64,000 nucleotides of DNA from Eubacterium sp. (GCA_017420535.1 JAFOIV010000078.1:26877-90876), one strand, 5' to 3'. Counted from the stretch's first letter, positions 35,603-45,932 are shown. Notes: generated from the letters alone by a model not told the origin. Numbers and translations are program-made.

Positions 35603-36229
35603 ATGGAAAAAAGCATTGAAAGAAAAGAAGAGATCCTCTATAAGGTTCATAACGGTCTCTATGTTAATCTCACTAACAAATGTCCTTGCGCCTGCACTTT
35701 CTGTTTAAGACAGAACAGGGATAAGGTTGGAGAATCCGACTCTCTCTGGCTTGATCACGAGCCTTCTTTTGAAGAAGTTGTGGAAGCTTTTAAGAAAAAG
35801 AATATGTCTGAATTTAAAGAGGTAGTCTTCTGCGGTTTTGGCGAACCAACTGAAGCTTTAGATACTCTTTTAAAAGTTGCAGAATATGTAAAAGCTGAAT
35901 ACAACCTGCCTGTCAGACTTAACACCAATGGACTTGGCAACTTAGTTAATGGCCGTAATATCTGTCCTGATCTTAAAGGCCGTATTGATGCCATTTCCAT
36001 ATCTCTTAATACTCCTGATGCAGATAAATACTATGAGATAGTAAGGCCAAAATTCGGCCCTGATTCATTTCAGGCAATGCTGGACTTTGCAAAGGAGGCA
36101 GTAAAACATGTTCCATCTGTTACCTTCACAACAGTAGCCACAACTATCTCTCATGAGGATGAAGAAAAATGTCAGAAGATCTGCGATGACCTGGGGGTTA
36201 AATACCGCATCCGTCCTTGGGAAGACTGA
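35603..36229 (+). CDS. Small radical SAM protein (TatD-associated type)
   Basis: 208 residues from the ATG at 35603, which has AAAGGA upstream; an in-frame ATG at 35588 has none. The cluster motif is C27-x3-C31-x2-C34 in NKCPCACTFC, with an additional Cys29. GFGEPTEALD is the SAM-binding GGE-type block. The short length and lack of a C-terminal extension match the TatD-associated radical SAM family, whose reaction is unknown. No tatD gene is adjacent here; the neighbour is a pyridoxamine kinase. A terminator follows. Confidence 0.82.
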   Translation: MEKSIERKEEILYKVHNGLYVNLTNKCPCACTFCLRQNRDKVGESDSLWLDHEPSFEEVVEAFKKKNMSEFKEVVFCGFGEPTEALDTLLKVAEYVKAEYNLPVRLNTNGLGNLVNGRNICPDLKGRIDAISISLNTPDADKYYEIVRPKFGPDSFQAMLDFAKEAVKHVPSVTFTTVATTISHEDEEKCQKICDDLGVKYRIRPWED

Positions 36230-36256
36230 TATCACTATTAAAAACACTCTGCCAAG

Positions 36257-36293
36257 AAAAAAGTCCTTCGCCTTAGTGGCAAAGGGCTTTTTT
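36257..36293. terminator. Bidirectional terminator
   Basis: AAAAAAG, CCTT and GCC on the left pair with GGC, AAGG and CTTTTTT on the right around TTAGT. It lies between the convergent radical SAM gene and the epimerase gene and can serve both. Confidence 0.85.
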
Positions 36294-36294
36294 A

Positions 36295-37230
36295 TTACAT
36301 CATGCTCTTTATTCCTTCTTTAAATTTCATCTCAGGAATAAAACCTGTATCTTCTTTTAATTCTGTAATATCCGCAGTGAGGTGCATTACCTGTTTTTCG
36401 GAATAAGGTATTGCTCCAAAATCAATAAAAGCTCCAGGGCAAACCACATCTCTTATATCTTCGATATAGCTTCTAAGAGGTCTTCCCTCTCCTGAACCTA
36501 TAACATAAGTTTTTTCATTTTTACCCTTACGGGCGATAAGATAAAATGCTCTTGCCGCATCCTTGGAATAAAGGTAGTCCCAGATCTGCTCTCCCTTTGT
36601 GGTTTCAGGCACTTCCCCAATTTTAAGTTTTGATATCATACTCTGAACCAGAGTCCCGCCCCCGTCATAAGGTCCATATACACTAAGAATCCTAGTCCAG
36701 ATAAATTCCATTCCCAGCTGTTTTGCTCTTATCTTTCCAAACTGCCCCGCAGCAAGTTTTGCAACGCCATATCCATTCTCAGGAAATGCAGGAGTATCAG
36801 CTCTTAAGGCTTCATTACTTCTTCCATATTCAGCCTGGGATCCCGCCCCTATAAAAAGCCGGACTCCCAGATCTTTAGCTGCATCCATGGCATCCATTGT
36901 GTATCTTACATTTTCCATCTGGGAAGGAATATCATCTCTTCCCTGTCCAAAGGTATTCATCCAGGCAAAATGATAGAACACATCATATCTGTCAGGAAAA
37001 CTATGTCCCTCTCTTCTTTCCTTATCCAGTACTTTTGAAAGACTCTTTATATCTTTTAAGTCACACTTTATCATAGCGACTCTGTCATTTTCTTTTATCC
37101 TGTCTATCCTTTTAGAATCCGGATTTACAACGCAGGTCACATTAATATCTCTCGAAAGAAGCTCCTGGATAAGTGCCATTCCGATAGCACCGGTGGGACC
37201 GGTAATGATAACATTTTTAATCTCTCTCAT
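36295..37230 (-). CDS. NAD(P)-dependent epimerase/dehydratase (extended SDR)
   Basis: 311 residues. The nucleotide-binding motif is ITGPTGAIGMAL at residues 9-20, and the SDR segment GYGVAKLAAGQ supplies the YxxxK catalytic pair. GAGSQAEYGR precedes it, and ILSVYGPYDGGGTLVQSM is typical of sugar-nucleotide epimerases. Probably acts on an NDP-sugar. It is the last gene of a three-gene set with a membrane protein and a DUF4230 protein, and overlaps the membrane-protein gene by 14 bp. Confidence 0.88.
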   Translation of the reverse strand: MREIKNVIITGPTGAIGMALIQELLSRDINVTCVVNPDSKRIDRIKENDRVAMIKCDLKDIKSLSKVLDKERREGHSFPDRYDVFYHFAWMNTFGQGRDDIPSQMENVRYTMDAMDAAKDLGVRLFIGAGSQAEYGRSNEALRADTPAFPENGYGVAKLAAGQFGKIRAKQLGMEFIWTRILSVYGPYDGGGTLVQSMISKLKIGEVPETTKGEQIWDYLYSKDAARAFYLIARKGKNEKTYVIGSGEGRPLRSYIEDIRDVVCPGAFIDFGAIPYSEKQVMHLTADITELKEDTGFIPEMKFKEGIKSMM

Positions 37231-38035
37231 TTTTTACCTTCTTTATCACATTGCTTCCCTTTATAGTCGGGATCTTAAAATTAACTCCAAATATCATCTT
37301 TATCACCCATACAAAGAATACCACCACAAGCACAGGGATTAAAAATGTAGTTACAAGATAAACTGCAATAGCATCAGCCATTCTATTCATTACAGATTTG
37401 AATTTTTCCATAAGTCCATCAATTCCACCTGAAACTGAACTTATAAATTTTTCCCAGGCTGAACTGTCCTCATCATCAGCCACATCTGTAACCTCATTTG
37501 CGCTGTTTGTAGCCTCTTTTACGGTATTATCGATAGAAGCCCTGTATGAGGCTTCAACGGTGTTAGAAAGCCATACACTGGTTGGCACAAGGAAGAATAT
37601 AAATCCTCCGAAGATGATTATCTTTTTTGCCAGTCCGTTACAGGTATCTTTAATATTAGGAAACAATAATCCTGCTATAAGGATAAGACATCCTATAGGG
37701 ATCATGATCTTAAAGGCAAGTGCACCTCCGATAGCCAGAAGGAATTTCTCTGCATAGATCACACAAAAGATCAGAATAAAATAACCACTGAAATCCGCCA
37801 GCTTTTCTGCAATAGGAGTTGCTGTGTCCCCCGGGATAACAGTGATGGCCACTGAAGCTGCCGTTGTGGCTGCAGATAAAGACATGACATTTAATTTCTT
37901 TTCATCAAGAGACTTGGTACTAGCTTTAAATGTATCCGGATTCGAGAAATGTCTTCCCAATCCCAGAAATGATATAAGTGCTACAAGAAATAATGCTGCT
38001 ATAATAAGAATCTTTTTTTGACTTTCTACTTTCAT
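37217..38035 (-). CDS. Membrane protein of unknown function
   Basis: 272 residues. An N-terminal membrane segment (about 8-26) resembles a signal anchor. Three more hydrophobic segments lie at about 84-105, 109-127 and 140-158, then an acidic extracytoplasmic or loop region (about 160-215) and a final segment at about 225-250. I recognise no family. GGAGG lies 7 bp before the ATG. It is flanked by a DUF4230 gene (52 bp upstream) and the epimerase gene (overlapping), all on one strand. Confidence 0.75.
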   Translation of the reverse strand: MKVESQKKILIIAALFLVALISFLGLGRHFSNPDTFKASTKSLDEKKLNVMSLSAATTAASVAITVIPGDTATPIAEKLADFSGYFILIFCVIYAEKFLLAIGGALAFKIMIPIGCLILIAGLLFPNIKDTCNGLAKKIIIFGGFIFFLVPTSVWLSNTVEASYRASIDNTVKEATNSANEVTDVADDEDSSAWEKFISSVSGGIDGLMEKFKSVMNRMADAIAVYLVTTFLIPVLVVVFFVWVIKMIFGVNFKIPTIKGSNVIKKVKNERD

Positions 38036-38087
38036 TTTCTATCCTCCATCATCTTTTAATTCCATAGTTTTTTAGTAAGGCAACTAT

Positions 38088-38792
38088 CTATTTCCCAGTG
38101 ATCATGGTAATTTCCATATTGTATTCACTAAGTTCCGGATTCTGTTTTAAAAATGATATTATTATTTCCTTTGCTTTTCTTTCTGCATCTGCCTTTAGAT
38201 TTTCATCATTAAGTACCTCGGCATTTTTTTCATTTATCAGTTCTTCTTCTAAAGCATTAAAATCACTGAAATCCTGAGAATTGAAAATGGAATCCTTTGA
38301 ATCAACAATCTGAAAAGATGAATGATCTATCTCATTTGAAAGGATCTCCAATTCAGGAAGTTTAACTGTTATTTCCTTATTTTCATTATCGATCTCATAT
38401 TCAATCTTTTCAAAATCATATCCCACTTTTGCAGTTCCCTTATAGGTAAATACCTGCTTATCTGTAGTAAGAGGAACCCTGGCTCCAAAAAAAGTCTTAT
38501 AGTCCTCATATACTCCCGCATCCTTATAGTGATATTCCTCTACGATAAGGTCTCCTGCAGGTTTTATCTGTGATTCTATCTCATCCACAGTATATTTATG
38601 TTTTTCATTTTTCTTTTCGGATTTTATTTCTTTTAGATTTCCTTCTGTTGTGATCTCTGTTGCAGCAAGCCTTTCTTCTTTTCTCTTTTTCTCATCCACT
38701 ACATTCCAGATAACCACAAATAACAGCACAACTAAAAGTGCTCCCACTAAACCTATCAGTTTGATAACTGACTTATTATCTTCATTTCCCAC
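38088..38792 (-). CDS. DUF4230 membrane-anchored protein
   Basis: 234 residues. Starts at a GTG (38792) with AAGGAGG 7 bp upstream. One N-terminal membrane anchor (about 10-28) is followed by a charged linker and a domain with the DUF4230 pattern: KPAGDLIVEEYHYKD, a central beta region (YKGTAKVGYDFEKI, ITVKLPELEI) and a C-terminal helix with KADAERKAKEII. Function is unknown in the family. The domain should lie outside the cytosol. First gene of a set with the membrane protein and the epimerase. Confidence 0.82.
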   Translation of the reverse strand: MGNEDNKSVIKLIGLVGALLVVLLFVVIWNVVDEKKRKEERLAATEITTEGNLKEIKSEKKNEKHKYTVDEIESQIKPAGDLIVEEYHYKDAGVYEDYKTFFGARVPLTTDKQVFTYKGTAKVGYDFEKIEYEIDNENKEITVKLPELEILSNEIDHSSFQIVDSKDSIFNSQDFSDFNALEEELINEKNAEVLNDENLKADAERKAKEIIISFLKQNPELSEYNMEITMITGK

Positions 38793-38903
38793 TTTTCATC
38801 CTCCTTCTCACTTAGAATCTGATATTTTTATAGATTTTATTTCCCTTTTTATTTACGTATTTAACTAGATTATACAACAAATAATGATTTTTGTAATTTT
38901 ATT

Positions 38904-38912
38904 TGCTATAAT
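38904..38912 (+). promoter_or_regulatory. Extended -10 promoter of the acyl-CoA synthetase gene
   Basis: TGCTATAAT is a perfect extended -10 box. The -35 region is poor, as is common for such promoters. The leader would be about 48 nt. Confidence 0.5.
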
Positions 38913-38966
38913 AGAAAACGTTGAAAAACTATAGGACAATAGAAGGGAATTTAAGGGAGTTATTTA

Positions 38967-40592
38967 ATGAAGATTAAAAACAAAAAATACGACTTATACG
39001 ACTTGCTCCAGCCAGTAAAAGATTTCAAAGATTTAGTGGCTATGCGAGAAGAACTTAGCCCTGATTCAATTGCATTTTCTTATAACAATGATTCAGATAC
39101 TAAGGTAAAGAAATCTTTCTCACAGGTTGCTAAAGAAGTAAACTGCCTGGGAACCTGGCTTTACTCACAGGGCTTTAAACCTGCAGAAAAACAGTATCAT
39201 ATAGCAGTACTAGGTGATAACTCATACAAATGGATCATTTCATTCCTTTCAGTTACAAACGGCGGCAACGTAGTTGTTCCTATCGATAAGGATCTTTCTG
39301 CTGCTGAAGTAATGAGAATAATAAAGAAAGCTGATGTAGATGCGATAATAATCGATGATGCAAAGAAGGACCTGGTAAAGGAAATGGACCAGAGTTCCGT
39401 TTATCTTATGAGCGAACTTCCAACTCTTATCGCAGAAGGACAGGAGCTTATAAACAAAGGCAATAAAGACTATTTCAGCGCTGAATTAAAGCCTGAAGCT
39501 GATTCAGTTATCATCTTTACTTCTGGCACAAGCGGTCAGAGTAAGGGGGCTGTTCTTACAAATTCAAACATCGGCAGCGAACTTACACTTACAGTAAAGA
39601 ACTTTGCTCTTGAAGGAAATACCATCGCTGTTCTTCCTTTCCATCATGCCTTCGGCCTTATCGTTGGCGTATTCATGGTTTATTACTATGGACAGGAAAC
39701 ATTTATCAACAAAAACCTGAGAACTGTTTCAAAGGCTCTTGTTACAGAGAAGCCACATACAATGTTCTTAGTACCACTTTTTGTTGAAGCGTTCCATAAG
39801 CAGATCTGGCGCGCAGCTGATAAGCAGAAATCTACAGCTAAATTAAAGGCTGCTATGGCCCTCAGTGATCAGATGCTTAAGACAGGACTTGATATGCGTG
39901 AAAAATTCTTCGCATCAGTCCTTACTCCATTTGGAAAGAACCTTAAGTATATCATCTGCGGCGGCGCAAGTCTGGATCCTTTCTATGTTAAGGAATTCAG
40001 AAGCTGGGGTATCGAGATCTTAAATGGTTATGGTATGACAGAATGTTCACCTGTTGTATCTGTTAACAGAAACTTTCATCATAAGGATGGAACTGTAGGC
40101 CTTGGAATACCTGAAGCTGAATTTAAGACAGCTGAAGATGAAGAACTTCTTATCCGTGGTCCATTCTTAATGAAGGGTTATTATAAAGATCCTGAGATCA
40201 CTAAAGAAGCCATCACAGAAGACGGCTGGTATCATTCAGGCGACTTAGGATATGTTGATGAGGAAGGCTTCATCCATCTTACAGGCCGTAAGAAAAACCT
40301 TATCATCCTTAATACCGGTGAAAATATTTCTCCTGAAGAACTTGAAGCTGACGTGCAGCTTGATGCAGGAGTTAACGAATGTCTCGTTTATGAAGAAAAT
40401 GGAAAGATCGTTGTTGAGATCTTCCCTGAAGAAGGGTTCATGGGAAATGCTACATATTTTGATAAGCTGATAAAGAAGATCAATCATCCACGTCCAGCTT
40501 ATAAACATATGACTGAGATCAGACTTCGTGAAGAAGAATTCCCTAAGAATTCAACTCATAAGATCATAAGAAAAAACTGGGGTAAAAAATAA
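38967..40592 (+). CDS. AMP-forming acyl-CoA synthetase / ligase
   Basis: 541 residues, adenylate-forming superfamily. The phosphate-binding loop is VIIFTSGTSGQSKGAVLTN, the A5 motif GYGMTECSPVVSVN, and the A7-A8 region GWYHSGDLGYVDEEGFIHLTGRKKNLI. The catalytic lysine near the C-terminus lies in NSTHKIIRK. It activates a carboxylic acid, probably a fatty acid, to acyl-AMP and then acyl-CoA or acyl-ACP. GGGAG precedes the ATG. It stands alone between two divergent or convergent operons and ends at a bidirectional terminator. Confidence 0.9.
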   Translation: MKIKNKKYDLYDLLQPVKDFKDLVAMREELSPDSIAFSYNNDSDTKVKKSFSQVAKEVNCLGTWLYSQGFKPAEKQYHIAVLGDNSYKWIISFLSVTNGGNVVVPIDKDLSAAEVMRIIKKADVDAIIIDDAKKDLVKEMDQSSVYLMSELPTLIAEGQELINKGNKDYFSAELKPEADSVIIFTSGTSGQSKGAVLTNSNIGSELTLTVKNFALEGNTIAVLPFHHAFGLIVGVFMVYYYGQETFINKNLRTVSKALVTEKPHTMFLVPLFVEAFHKQIWRAADKQKSTAKLKAAMALSDQMLKTGLDMREKFFASVLTPFGKNLKYIICGGASLDPFYVKEFRSWGIEILNGYGMTECSPVVSVNRNFHHKDGTVGLGIPEAEFKTAEDEELLIRGPFLMKGYYKDPEITKEAITEDGWYHSGDLGYVDEEGFIHLTGRKKNLIILNTGENISPEELEADVQLDAGVNECLVYEENGKIVVEIFPEEGFMGNATYFDKLIKKINHPRPAYKHMTEIRLREEEFPKNSTHKIIRKNWGKK

Positions 40593-40597
40593 GCCCT

Positions 40598-40637
40598 AAA
40601 AAAACATCTGCCTTTAAATCAAGGCAGATGTTTTTTT
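40598..40637. terminator. Bidirectional terminator
   Basis: AAAAAACATCTGCCTT pairs perfectly with AAGGCAGATGTTTTTT. It separates the convergent acyl-CoA synthetase and foldase lipoprotein genes. Confidence 0.9.
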
Positions 40638-40638
40638 A

Positions 40639-41697
40639 TTAAAACTTTATATCATCAAAAAGCTTTTTATTAACTGATACGTCATAATCATATCCGTCAT
40701 CGATACTTCTAAGCCAGTTCTTATAAAGCGCATCAAAATACTCTTTTTGCTTTTTTTCTTTTAATTCTATCTTTCTTTCATCTGTTGCTTTTCTGTCTGT
40801 TAAAGCTTTTACATAAAAGATATGATATCCATATTCTGATTCAGTAACAAGACTGTATGTGTCATCATCTAAGGAATAGATCATGGCACTTATCTTTTCA
40901 CCATACTTTTCATCCATTTCCTGAGGTGTCAGTGTGTAATACCTTGAATACTTAAGACCATAATAATTTGAAAGAGCTTCTATATTTTTTTCTCCAGAAG
41001 AATCCACAGGACTTATCAGTGTGTCATAAGCCTGAACAGCTTTCTTTCTCATTATTTCTTTATTCTCATCATTTAATGGAACCACGTCCCCGTTTGAATC
41101 TAATGAATAGCAGTCAAAAAACATATCATAGATAACTGTTTCTCTTGCTTCCTCATCACTTATCTCAATGGACGCGTCCTCAACTACCTTATCATAAGTC
41201 TTTTTAGCCAGAGCATTTTCCTGGATCACGGTACTGACAATATCTTTAGTAAGGCTCATGGATTCTTTCTGATCATCAGTAAGATTTTTCCAGAATTCAG
41301 TAGCCTCATTATCAGCCTTCATTTCCTCTTCCGGTGTGAGACTTACCCCTAAGTTCTTTGACTGAATGCATAAAACCTTTACCTTAACGATATTATCAAT
41401 AATATCTCTTCTAGTAAGCTCTTCCATATCCATAGCATCTGTATCTGAGTTTATTTTCATGCTCCATATATCACTGCCATAGGTCTTCTCATATTCCTCT
41501 ATAACAGCTTTTGAATAAACATAAACTTCACCTATTGGTATGCTTTTCTTATTAAATGTAAGCACTGAATCTGAATCATTTAATAAGCCCTCGCTTCCAC
41601 AACCCGTTAACAAAAATGATGCACATAATACGATTACGAGGATAATCGAAATAAACCTAAATGATCTATTACTATCCTTCCTTGATATTATCTTCAT
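40639..41697 (-). CDS. PrsA/SurA-like foldase lipoprotein
   Basis: 352 residues. The signal peptide ends in the lipobox LLTGC (Cys33), so the protein is anchored in the outer face of the membrane. A SurA-type helical N-domain is followed by a parvulin-like region near the C-terminus (SLVTESEYGYHIFYVKALTD), which is less conserved than in classic PrsA. It probably helps exported proteins fold. Its ATG overlaps the mfd stop by 4 bp, so it is translated with mfd; this mfd-foldase pairing recurs in Lachnospiraceae to my knowledge. Confidence 0.85.
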   Translation of the reverse strand: MKIISRKDSNRSFRFISIILVIVLCASFLLTGCGSEGLLNDSDSVLTFNKKSIPIGEVYVYSKAVIEEYEKTYGSDIWSMKINSDTDAMDMEELTRRDIIDNIVKVKVLCIQSKNLGVSLTPEEEMKADNEATEFWKNLTDDQKESMSLTKDIVSTVIQENALAKKTYDKVVEDASIEISDEEARETVIYDMFFDCYSLDSNGDVVPLNDENKEIMRKKAVQAYDTLISPVDSSGEKNIEALSNYYGLKYSRYYTLTPQEMDEKYGEKISAMIYSLDDDTYSLVTESEYGYHIFYVKALTDRKATDERKIELKEKKQKEYFDALYKNWLRSIDDGYDYDVSVNKKLFDDIKF

Positions 41698-44600
41698 TTC
41701 TTACTGTTTCCTTTTTTATTCTTCTCTCTTGCTGCAGCTCTTATCTGCTCCGCCCTTGACATAGTCTTTATATCAGGCTCTTTTTTTGTCTCTTTTTGTT
41801 CTTCTGATACGTCTATATCCTTTTTACCTACCATAAGGCTGTCATAGATATCATCTATTGCAGCGCTTATATTTTCAAGCATTTCATCCTGTATAAGTTT
41901 AGACATTCGAAGAGCAAAACCAGACTGTTTTGCAATTATAAGGCGCATCTTACCTTTATACTTCTTAATAAACCTAGGGATCCTGTCAGACTTAACCTCT
42001 GTACCATTTTTAATGATAAAACGCACTTCATCATCAATATACTTTATATCCGTCATGTTAGCTTTATGAGCCTTTGCCCTGATAAGAGATACATTGATAA
42101 GTCTAGTGAGGGTCTTAGGAAGTTCTCCAAATCTATCCTTTAATTCCTCGATGATAAGATCTGCATCTTCTTCATCTTCAATCTTAGAGATTCTCTTATA
42201 AATCTCTAACTTAAGGAATTCATTCTTAACATAATCATCCTGGATAAAGGCATCTACCGGCAGGTCAACTCCAGTCTCGAATTCTTCCTCAACCTTTTCG
42301 CCCATTTTAGCCCTTATGGCCGTATTGAGCATCTTTACATAAAGATCATATCCGATCTCTTCCATATGTCCAGACTGAGTACTTCCCAGCACATTACCTG
42401 CGCCGCGGATCTCTAAATCTTTCAGAGATATTTTATAACCTGAACCAAGATCTGTAAACTCTCTGATTGCTTTAAGTCTCTTCTCCGCCACTTCCTTTAT
42501 CATCTTATCCTTCCTATACATTAAAAATGCATAGGCACTTCTGTCTGATCTTCCTACACGTCCACGAAGCTGATACAGCTGTGAAAGTCCAAAATTCTCT
42601 GCATTATGGATAATGATGGTATTGGCATTTCTTATATCAAGTCCTGTCTCAATTATTGTAGTTGAAACAAGAACATCTATCTCTTTATCAATAAATGAAT
42701 GCATGATGGTTTCAAGTTCTCTTTCATGCATCTTTCCATGGGCATATTCAATATTAACATCAGGAAGAAAAGACCTTAATTCATTTGTTATCATATCTAT
42801 ATCATCTACTCGATTATAAACATAATAAACCTGTCCGCCACGGGCGATCTCTCTTTTTACAGCTTCTTTAACTATTTCCTTATCATACTCCATAACATAG
42901 GTCTGGATAGGGCGTCTTTCAACCGGAGCCTCTTCTAAGAGACTCATATCTCTGATCCCCACCAGGCTCATATGAAGAGTTCTTGGTATAGGTGTCGCAG
43001 TAAGGGTAAGAACGTCTACATTGTTCTTTAATTCCTTTATCTTCTCCTTATGTTTAACACCAAATCGCTGTTCCTCATCTATTATAAGAAGTCCCAGTCT
43101 CTTATATTTTACGTCCTTTGAAAGAAGTCTGTGAGTTCCTATAACTATATCTACAGTTCCATCCTGAAGTCCTTCCAAAGTTTCTTTAATTTCCTTAGGA
43201 GTACAGAATCTTGAAAGCATCCTTACATTTACAGGATAGTTCCTCATTCTCTGAAGGAAATTTTCAAAATGCTGCTGACAAAGAAGTGTAGTAGGCACGA
43301 GATATGCAACCTGCATATTATCCTGAACCGCTTTAAATGCAGCACGTATTGCCACTTCGGTCTTTCCAAAGCCTACATCGCCACAGATAAGTCTGTCCAT
43401 GATCTTATCTGATTCCATATCCTTCTTTGTATCCTCTATAGCTTTTAACTGGTCATCTGTCTCATCATAAGGGAAAAGTTCCTCAAACTCTGTCTGCCAC
43501 ACTGTATCCTCAGAATAAACATGTCCCTTCTTCATTCTGCGGGCAGCATAAAGATTAATCAGTTCCTCAGCTATGTCATCCACATGACTCTTAACTCTGC
43601 TTCTTGTTTTTTCCCAGTCTCCACCCCCAAGCTTATTAAGTCTTGGCTTAGCAGCATTTTTACTGGAAAATTTACCTATCATGGAAAGCTGGTCAACAGG
43701 GATAAAAAGCTTACCGTTATTGGCATAATCAATGGTTATATAATCCTTTAATCTGCCTTCTGTTTCAACTTTCTCAATACCACGATATATTCCGATACCA
43801 TGTCTTTCATGGACAACATAGTCTCCTACATTTATCTCATCCAGATCTGCTATACTTTGTCCACTGTATTTTGGTATCTTCTTTTTCTTCTTGTCTTTAT
43901 TATTAGTAAAGATCTCACTCTCGCTGATAACAATAAAGCCTTCATCAAGGATCTCATATCCTTCCTCAAGACTTCCAGTAGTTATCATTACTTCACGATT
44001 TTTAAGCTGTCTCGTCTGACTGACTGAGAAAAATGCCGGGATATCTTCCCTCATTAAATTCTCAACAAATCTGTTACCTCTGGTCTTTGAAGGAGATACT
44101 ATTATCACCTTCTTATCCAGAGATCTCCACCTGTTAATATCCTTGATCAGCTCATCCACGCTGTTATTAAAAGGCGGTATATCCCTTGTCTCAAAGGGTA
44201 TCTGTTCCTTTTCATTAAAAAATGGATCTTTCTTTATAAAATCCGAAAGTATAACTGTTCTCTTAAGGGACAATTCTGCAAGGATCTGCTTATAGTCATA
44301 AAGTACATCCGCCTGACCCGGAAGGATATATCCCCCCTCAAGTCTTCCCTGCATAGACATACTGAATTCATTTGAATAAGCTCTGGCTCTCTCACCAGTT
44401 CTATCAGCCTCATCTATAAAAAACAGAGTATCCTCCGGGAAATAATCAATAAAAGATACCAGTTTCTTATAAAAATACCCTACCATACTGTCAATTCCTG
44501 TTACTGATGACAGTTCGGCAAGTTCTTCCTTTATCTGATTAAAGGTCTTTGTTATCCTGCCATATTGCTCTGAATGAAATGTCTTCTTAAATGTTTCAGC

Positions 44601-45341
44601 AGTCTTCTTATATTCTGCTTCCATTTTAAGAAGGCCTTCTCTTATTACATCAGGCTTAAGAACATACTCACTGGCAGGTGTTATCTCTAAGTCATTTACT
44701 TCTTCTATAGAACGCTGTGAATCTACTTCAAAACTTCTTATAGAATCAATGGTATCATCCCAGAATTCAATACGATAAGGACAATCCTCTGTAAGAGGGA
44801 AAATATCTATAAGGCCTCCACGAACCGAATAATCTCCAGGTCCCTCAACAACAGGAACCTCTTCATATCCCAGTGAGGAAAGTCTCTCTCTTAATTCTTT
44901 AAAATTATAAGCCTCATCCTTCTTTAACTTAAATGAATTGACCCTGATCTCCTTAATGTCCGGGATCTTATCCATAAGCGCATCGATAGTAAGAATGATA
45001 ACGGATCTTTCCCTATTGATTATCCTCTTAACTATCTCAAGTCTTTTTCTTGCTGTAACATTTCCGTGAACATCAGCATAATAAAAAAGCGCATCCTTCG
45101 CAGGATAGATATAAACATTCTTATCATAGAATCTATAATCAGAATATAATTTCTCTGCCCTGCTATCATCATAGGTTACAACTACCGCAAATCTTGCATC
45201 GCCCCTAAGACCCTCCATAAGAAGAGGACGTGCGCCCCTTGTTATACCCCAGACATTTACCGGAGTATTACCTTTAAGAACAGCTTTTTCTATATTTATA
45301 AAATTTTCATTTTCCCTTAAAGGCTTAAGAAATGCGTCCAT
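41694..45341 (-). CDS. mfd: Transcription-repair coupling factor
   Basis: 1215 residues, full length. The UvrB-like N-terminal region (about 1-350), the RNA-polymerase-interacting domain with SGQSIADLDEINVGDYVVHERHGIGIY (around 500), the translocase with Walker A GDVGFGKTEVA and DEEQRFG box, and the C-terminal TRCF domain are all in order. It removes stalled RNA polymerase and recruits UvrA to lesions. AGGTGA lies before the ATG. It lies 31 bp behind pth, in the common pth - mfd order. Confidence 0.97.
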   Translation of the reverse strand: MDAFLKPLRENENFINIEKAVLKGNTPVNVWGITRGARPLLMEGLRGDARFAVVVTYDDSRAEKLYSDYRFYDKNVYIYPAKDALFYYADVHGNVTARKRLEIVKRIINRERSVIILTIDALMDKIPDIKEIRVNSFKLKKDEAYNFKELRERLSSLGYEEVPVVEGPGDYSVRGGLIDIFPLTEDCPYRIEFWDDTIDSIRSFEVDSQRSIEEVNDLEITPASEYVLKPDVIREGLLKMEAEYKKTAETFKKTFHSEQYGRITKTFNQIKEELAELSSVTGIDSMVGYFYKKLVSFIDYFPEDTLFFIDEADRTGERARAYSNEFSMSMQGRLEGGYILPGQADVLYDYKQILAELSLKRTVILSDFIKKDPFFNEKEQIPFETRDIPPFNNSVDELIKDINRWRSLDKKVIIVSPSKTRGNRFVENLMREDIPAFFSVSQTRQLKNREVMITTGSLEEGYEILDEGFIVISESEIFTNNKDKKKKKIPKYSGQSIADLDEINVGDYVVHERHGIGIYRGIEKVETEGRLKDYITIDYANNGKLFIPVDQLSMIGKFSSKNAAKPRLNKLGGGDWEKTRSRVKSHVDDIAEELINLYAARRMKKGHVYSEDTVWQTEFEELFPYDETDDQLKAIEDTKKDMESDKIMDRLICGDVGFGKTEVAIRAAFKAVQDNMQVAYLVPTTLLCQQHFENFLQRMRNYPVNVRMLSRFCTPKEIKETLEGLQDGTVDIVIGTHRLLSKDVKYKRLGLLIIDEEQRFGVKHKEKIKELKNNVDVLTLTATPIPRTLHMSLVGIRDMSLLEEAPVERRPIQTYVMEYDKEIVKEAVKREIARGGQVYYVYNRVDDIDMITNELRSFLPDVNIEYAHGKMHERELETIMHSFIDKEIDVLVSTTIIETGLDIRNANTIIIHNAENFGLSQLYQLRGRVGRSDRSAYAFLMYRKDKMIKEVAEKRLKAIREFTDLGSGYKISLKDLEIRGAGNVLGSTQSGHMEEIGYDLYVKMLNTAIRAKMGEKVEEEFETGVDLPVDAFIQDDYVKNEFLKLEIYKRISKIEDEEDADLIIEELKDRFGELPKTLTRLINVSLIRAKAHKANMTDIKYIDDEVRFIIKNGTEVKSDRIPRFIKKYKGKMRLIIAKQSGFALRMSKLIQDEMLENISAAIDDIYDSLMVGKKDIDVSEEQKETKKEPDIKTMSRAEQIRAAAREKNKKGNSKK

Positions 45342-45372
45342 ATCTCACCTAATCTTTCTGCACCAAATAATC

Positions 45373-45930
45373 TTAATTATAAATATTCATTGCCACATTG
45401 ATGTTATCTGTAATTATCTTTTCGCAGGCATCTGCAGCTCTGTCAACAGAAGCTCTTACGTCTTCCAACTCATCTTTTGCAGGTCTTCCCAGCACATAAT
45501 CTGCCAAATCCCAGCCTTCAGGCTTATGACCTACTCCAACTCTTATCCTGTCAAATGTATCAGTTCCTATACATCCGATGATACTCTTAATACCATTATG
45601 TCCACCGGCACTTCCCTTGCCGCGGAGTCTGAGCTTTCCTATATCCAGATCAATGTCATCATAAATGATAATGAGATCCGATGGATCCACCTTATAAAAA
45701 TGCAGCAGCTCCTGTACAGCTTCCCCCGAAAGATTCATATAGGTCTGAGGCATAGCAAGAATAACTTTCTCACCACCGATAATTCCACGGCCTGTCACAG
45801 CCTTACACTCTTTCTTATCCATTTTTATATTATATCTATCCTTTAAGGCATAGATAACCGAAAAGCCGGTATTATGTCTTGTGCCTTCGTATTTGGTTCC
45901 AGGATTTCCAAGTCCCACTATAATTTTCAT
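45373..45930 (-). CDS. pth: Peptidyl-tRNA hydrolase
   Basis: 185 residues, standard size. VGLGNPGTKYEGTRHNTGF holds the catalytic His19 and substrate Asn residues; PQTYMNLSGE and YDDIDLDIGKLRLRGKGSAGGHNG are the other conserved blocks. It releases tRNA from peptidyl-tRNA that drops off ribosomes. AGGAG precedes the ATG, which is 2 bp after the end of the GlmU-like gene. Confidence 0.97.
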   Translation of the reverse strand: MKIIVGLGNPGTKYEGTRHNTGFSVIYALKDRYNIKMDKKECKAVTGRGIIGGEKVILAMPQTYMNLSGEAVQELLHFYKVDPSDLIIIYDDIDLDIGKLRLRGKGSAGGHNGIKSIIGCIGTDTFDRIRVGVGHKPEGWDLADYVLGRPAKDELEDVRASVDRAADACEKIITDNINVAMNIYN

Positions 45931-45932
45931 TA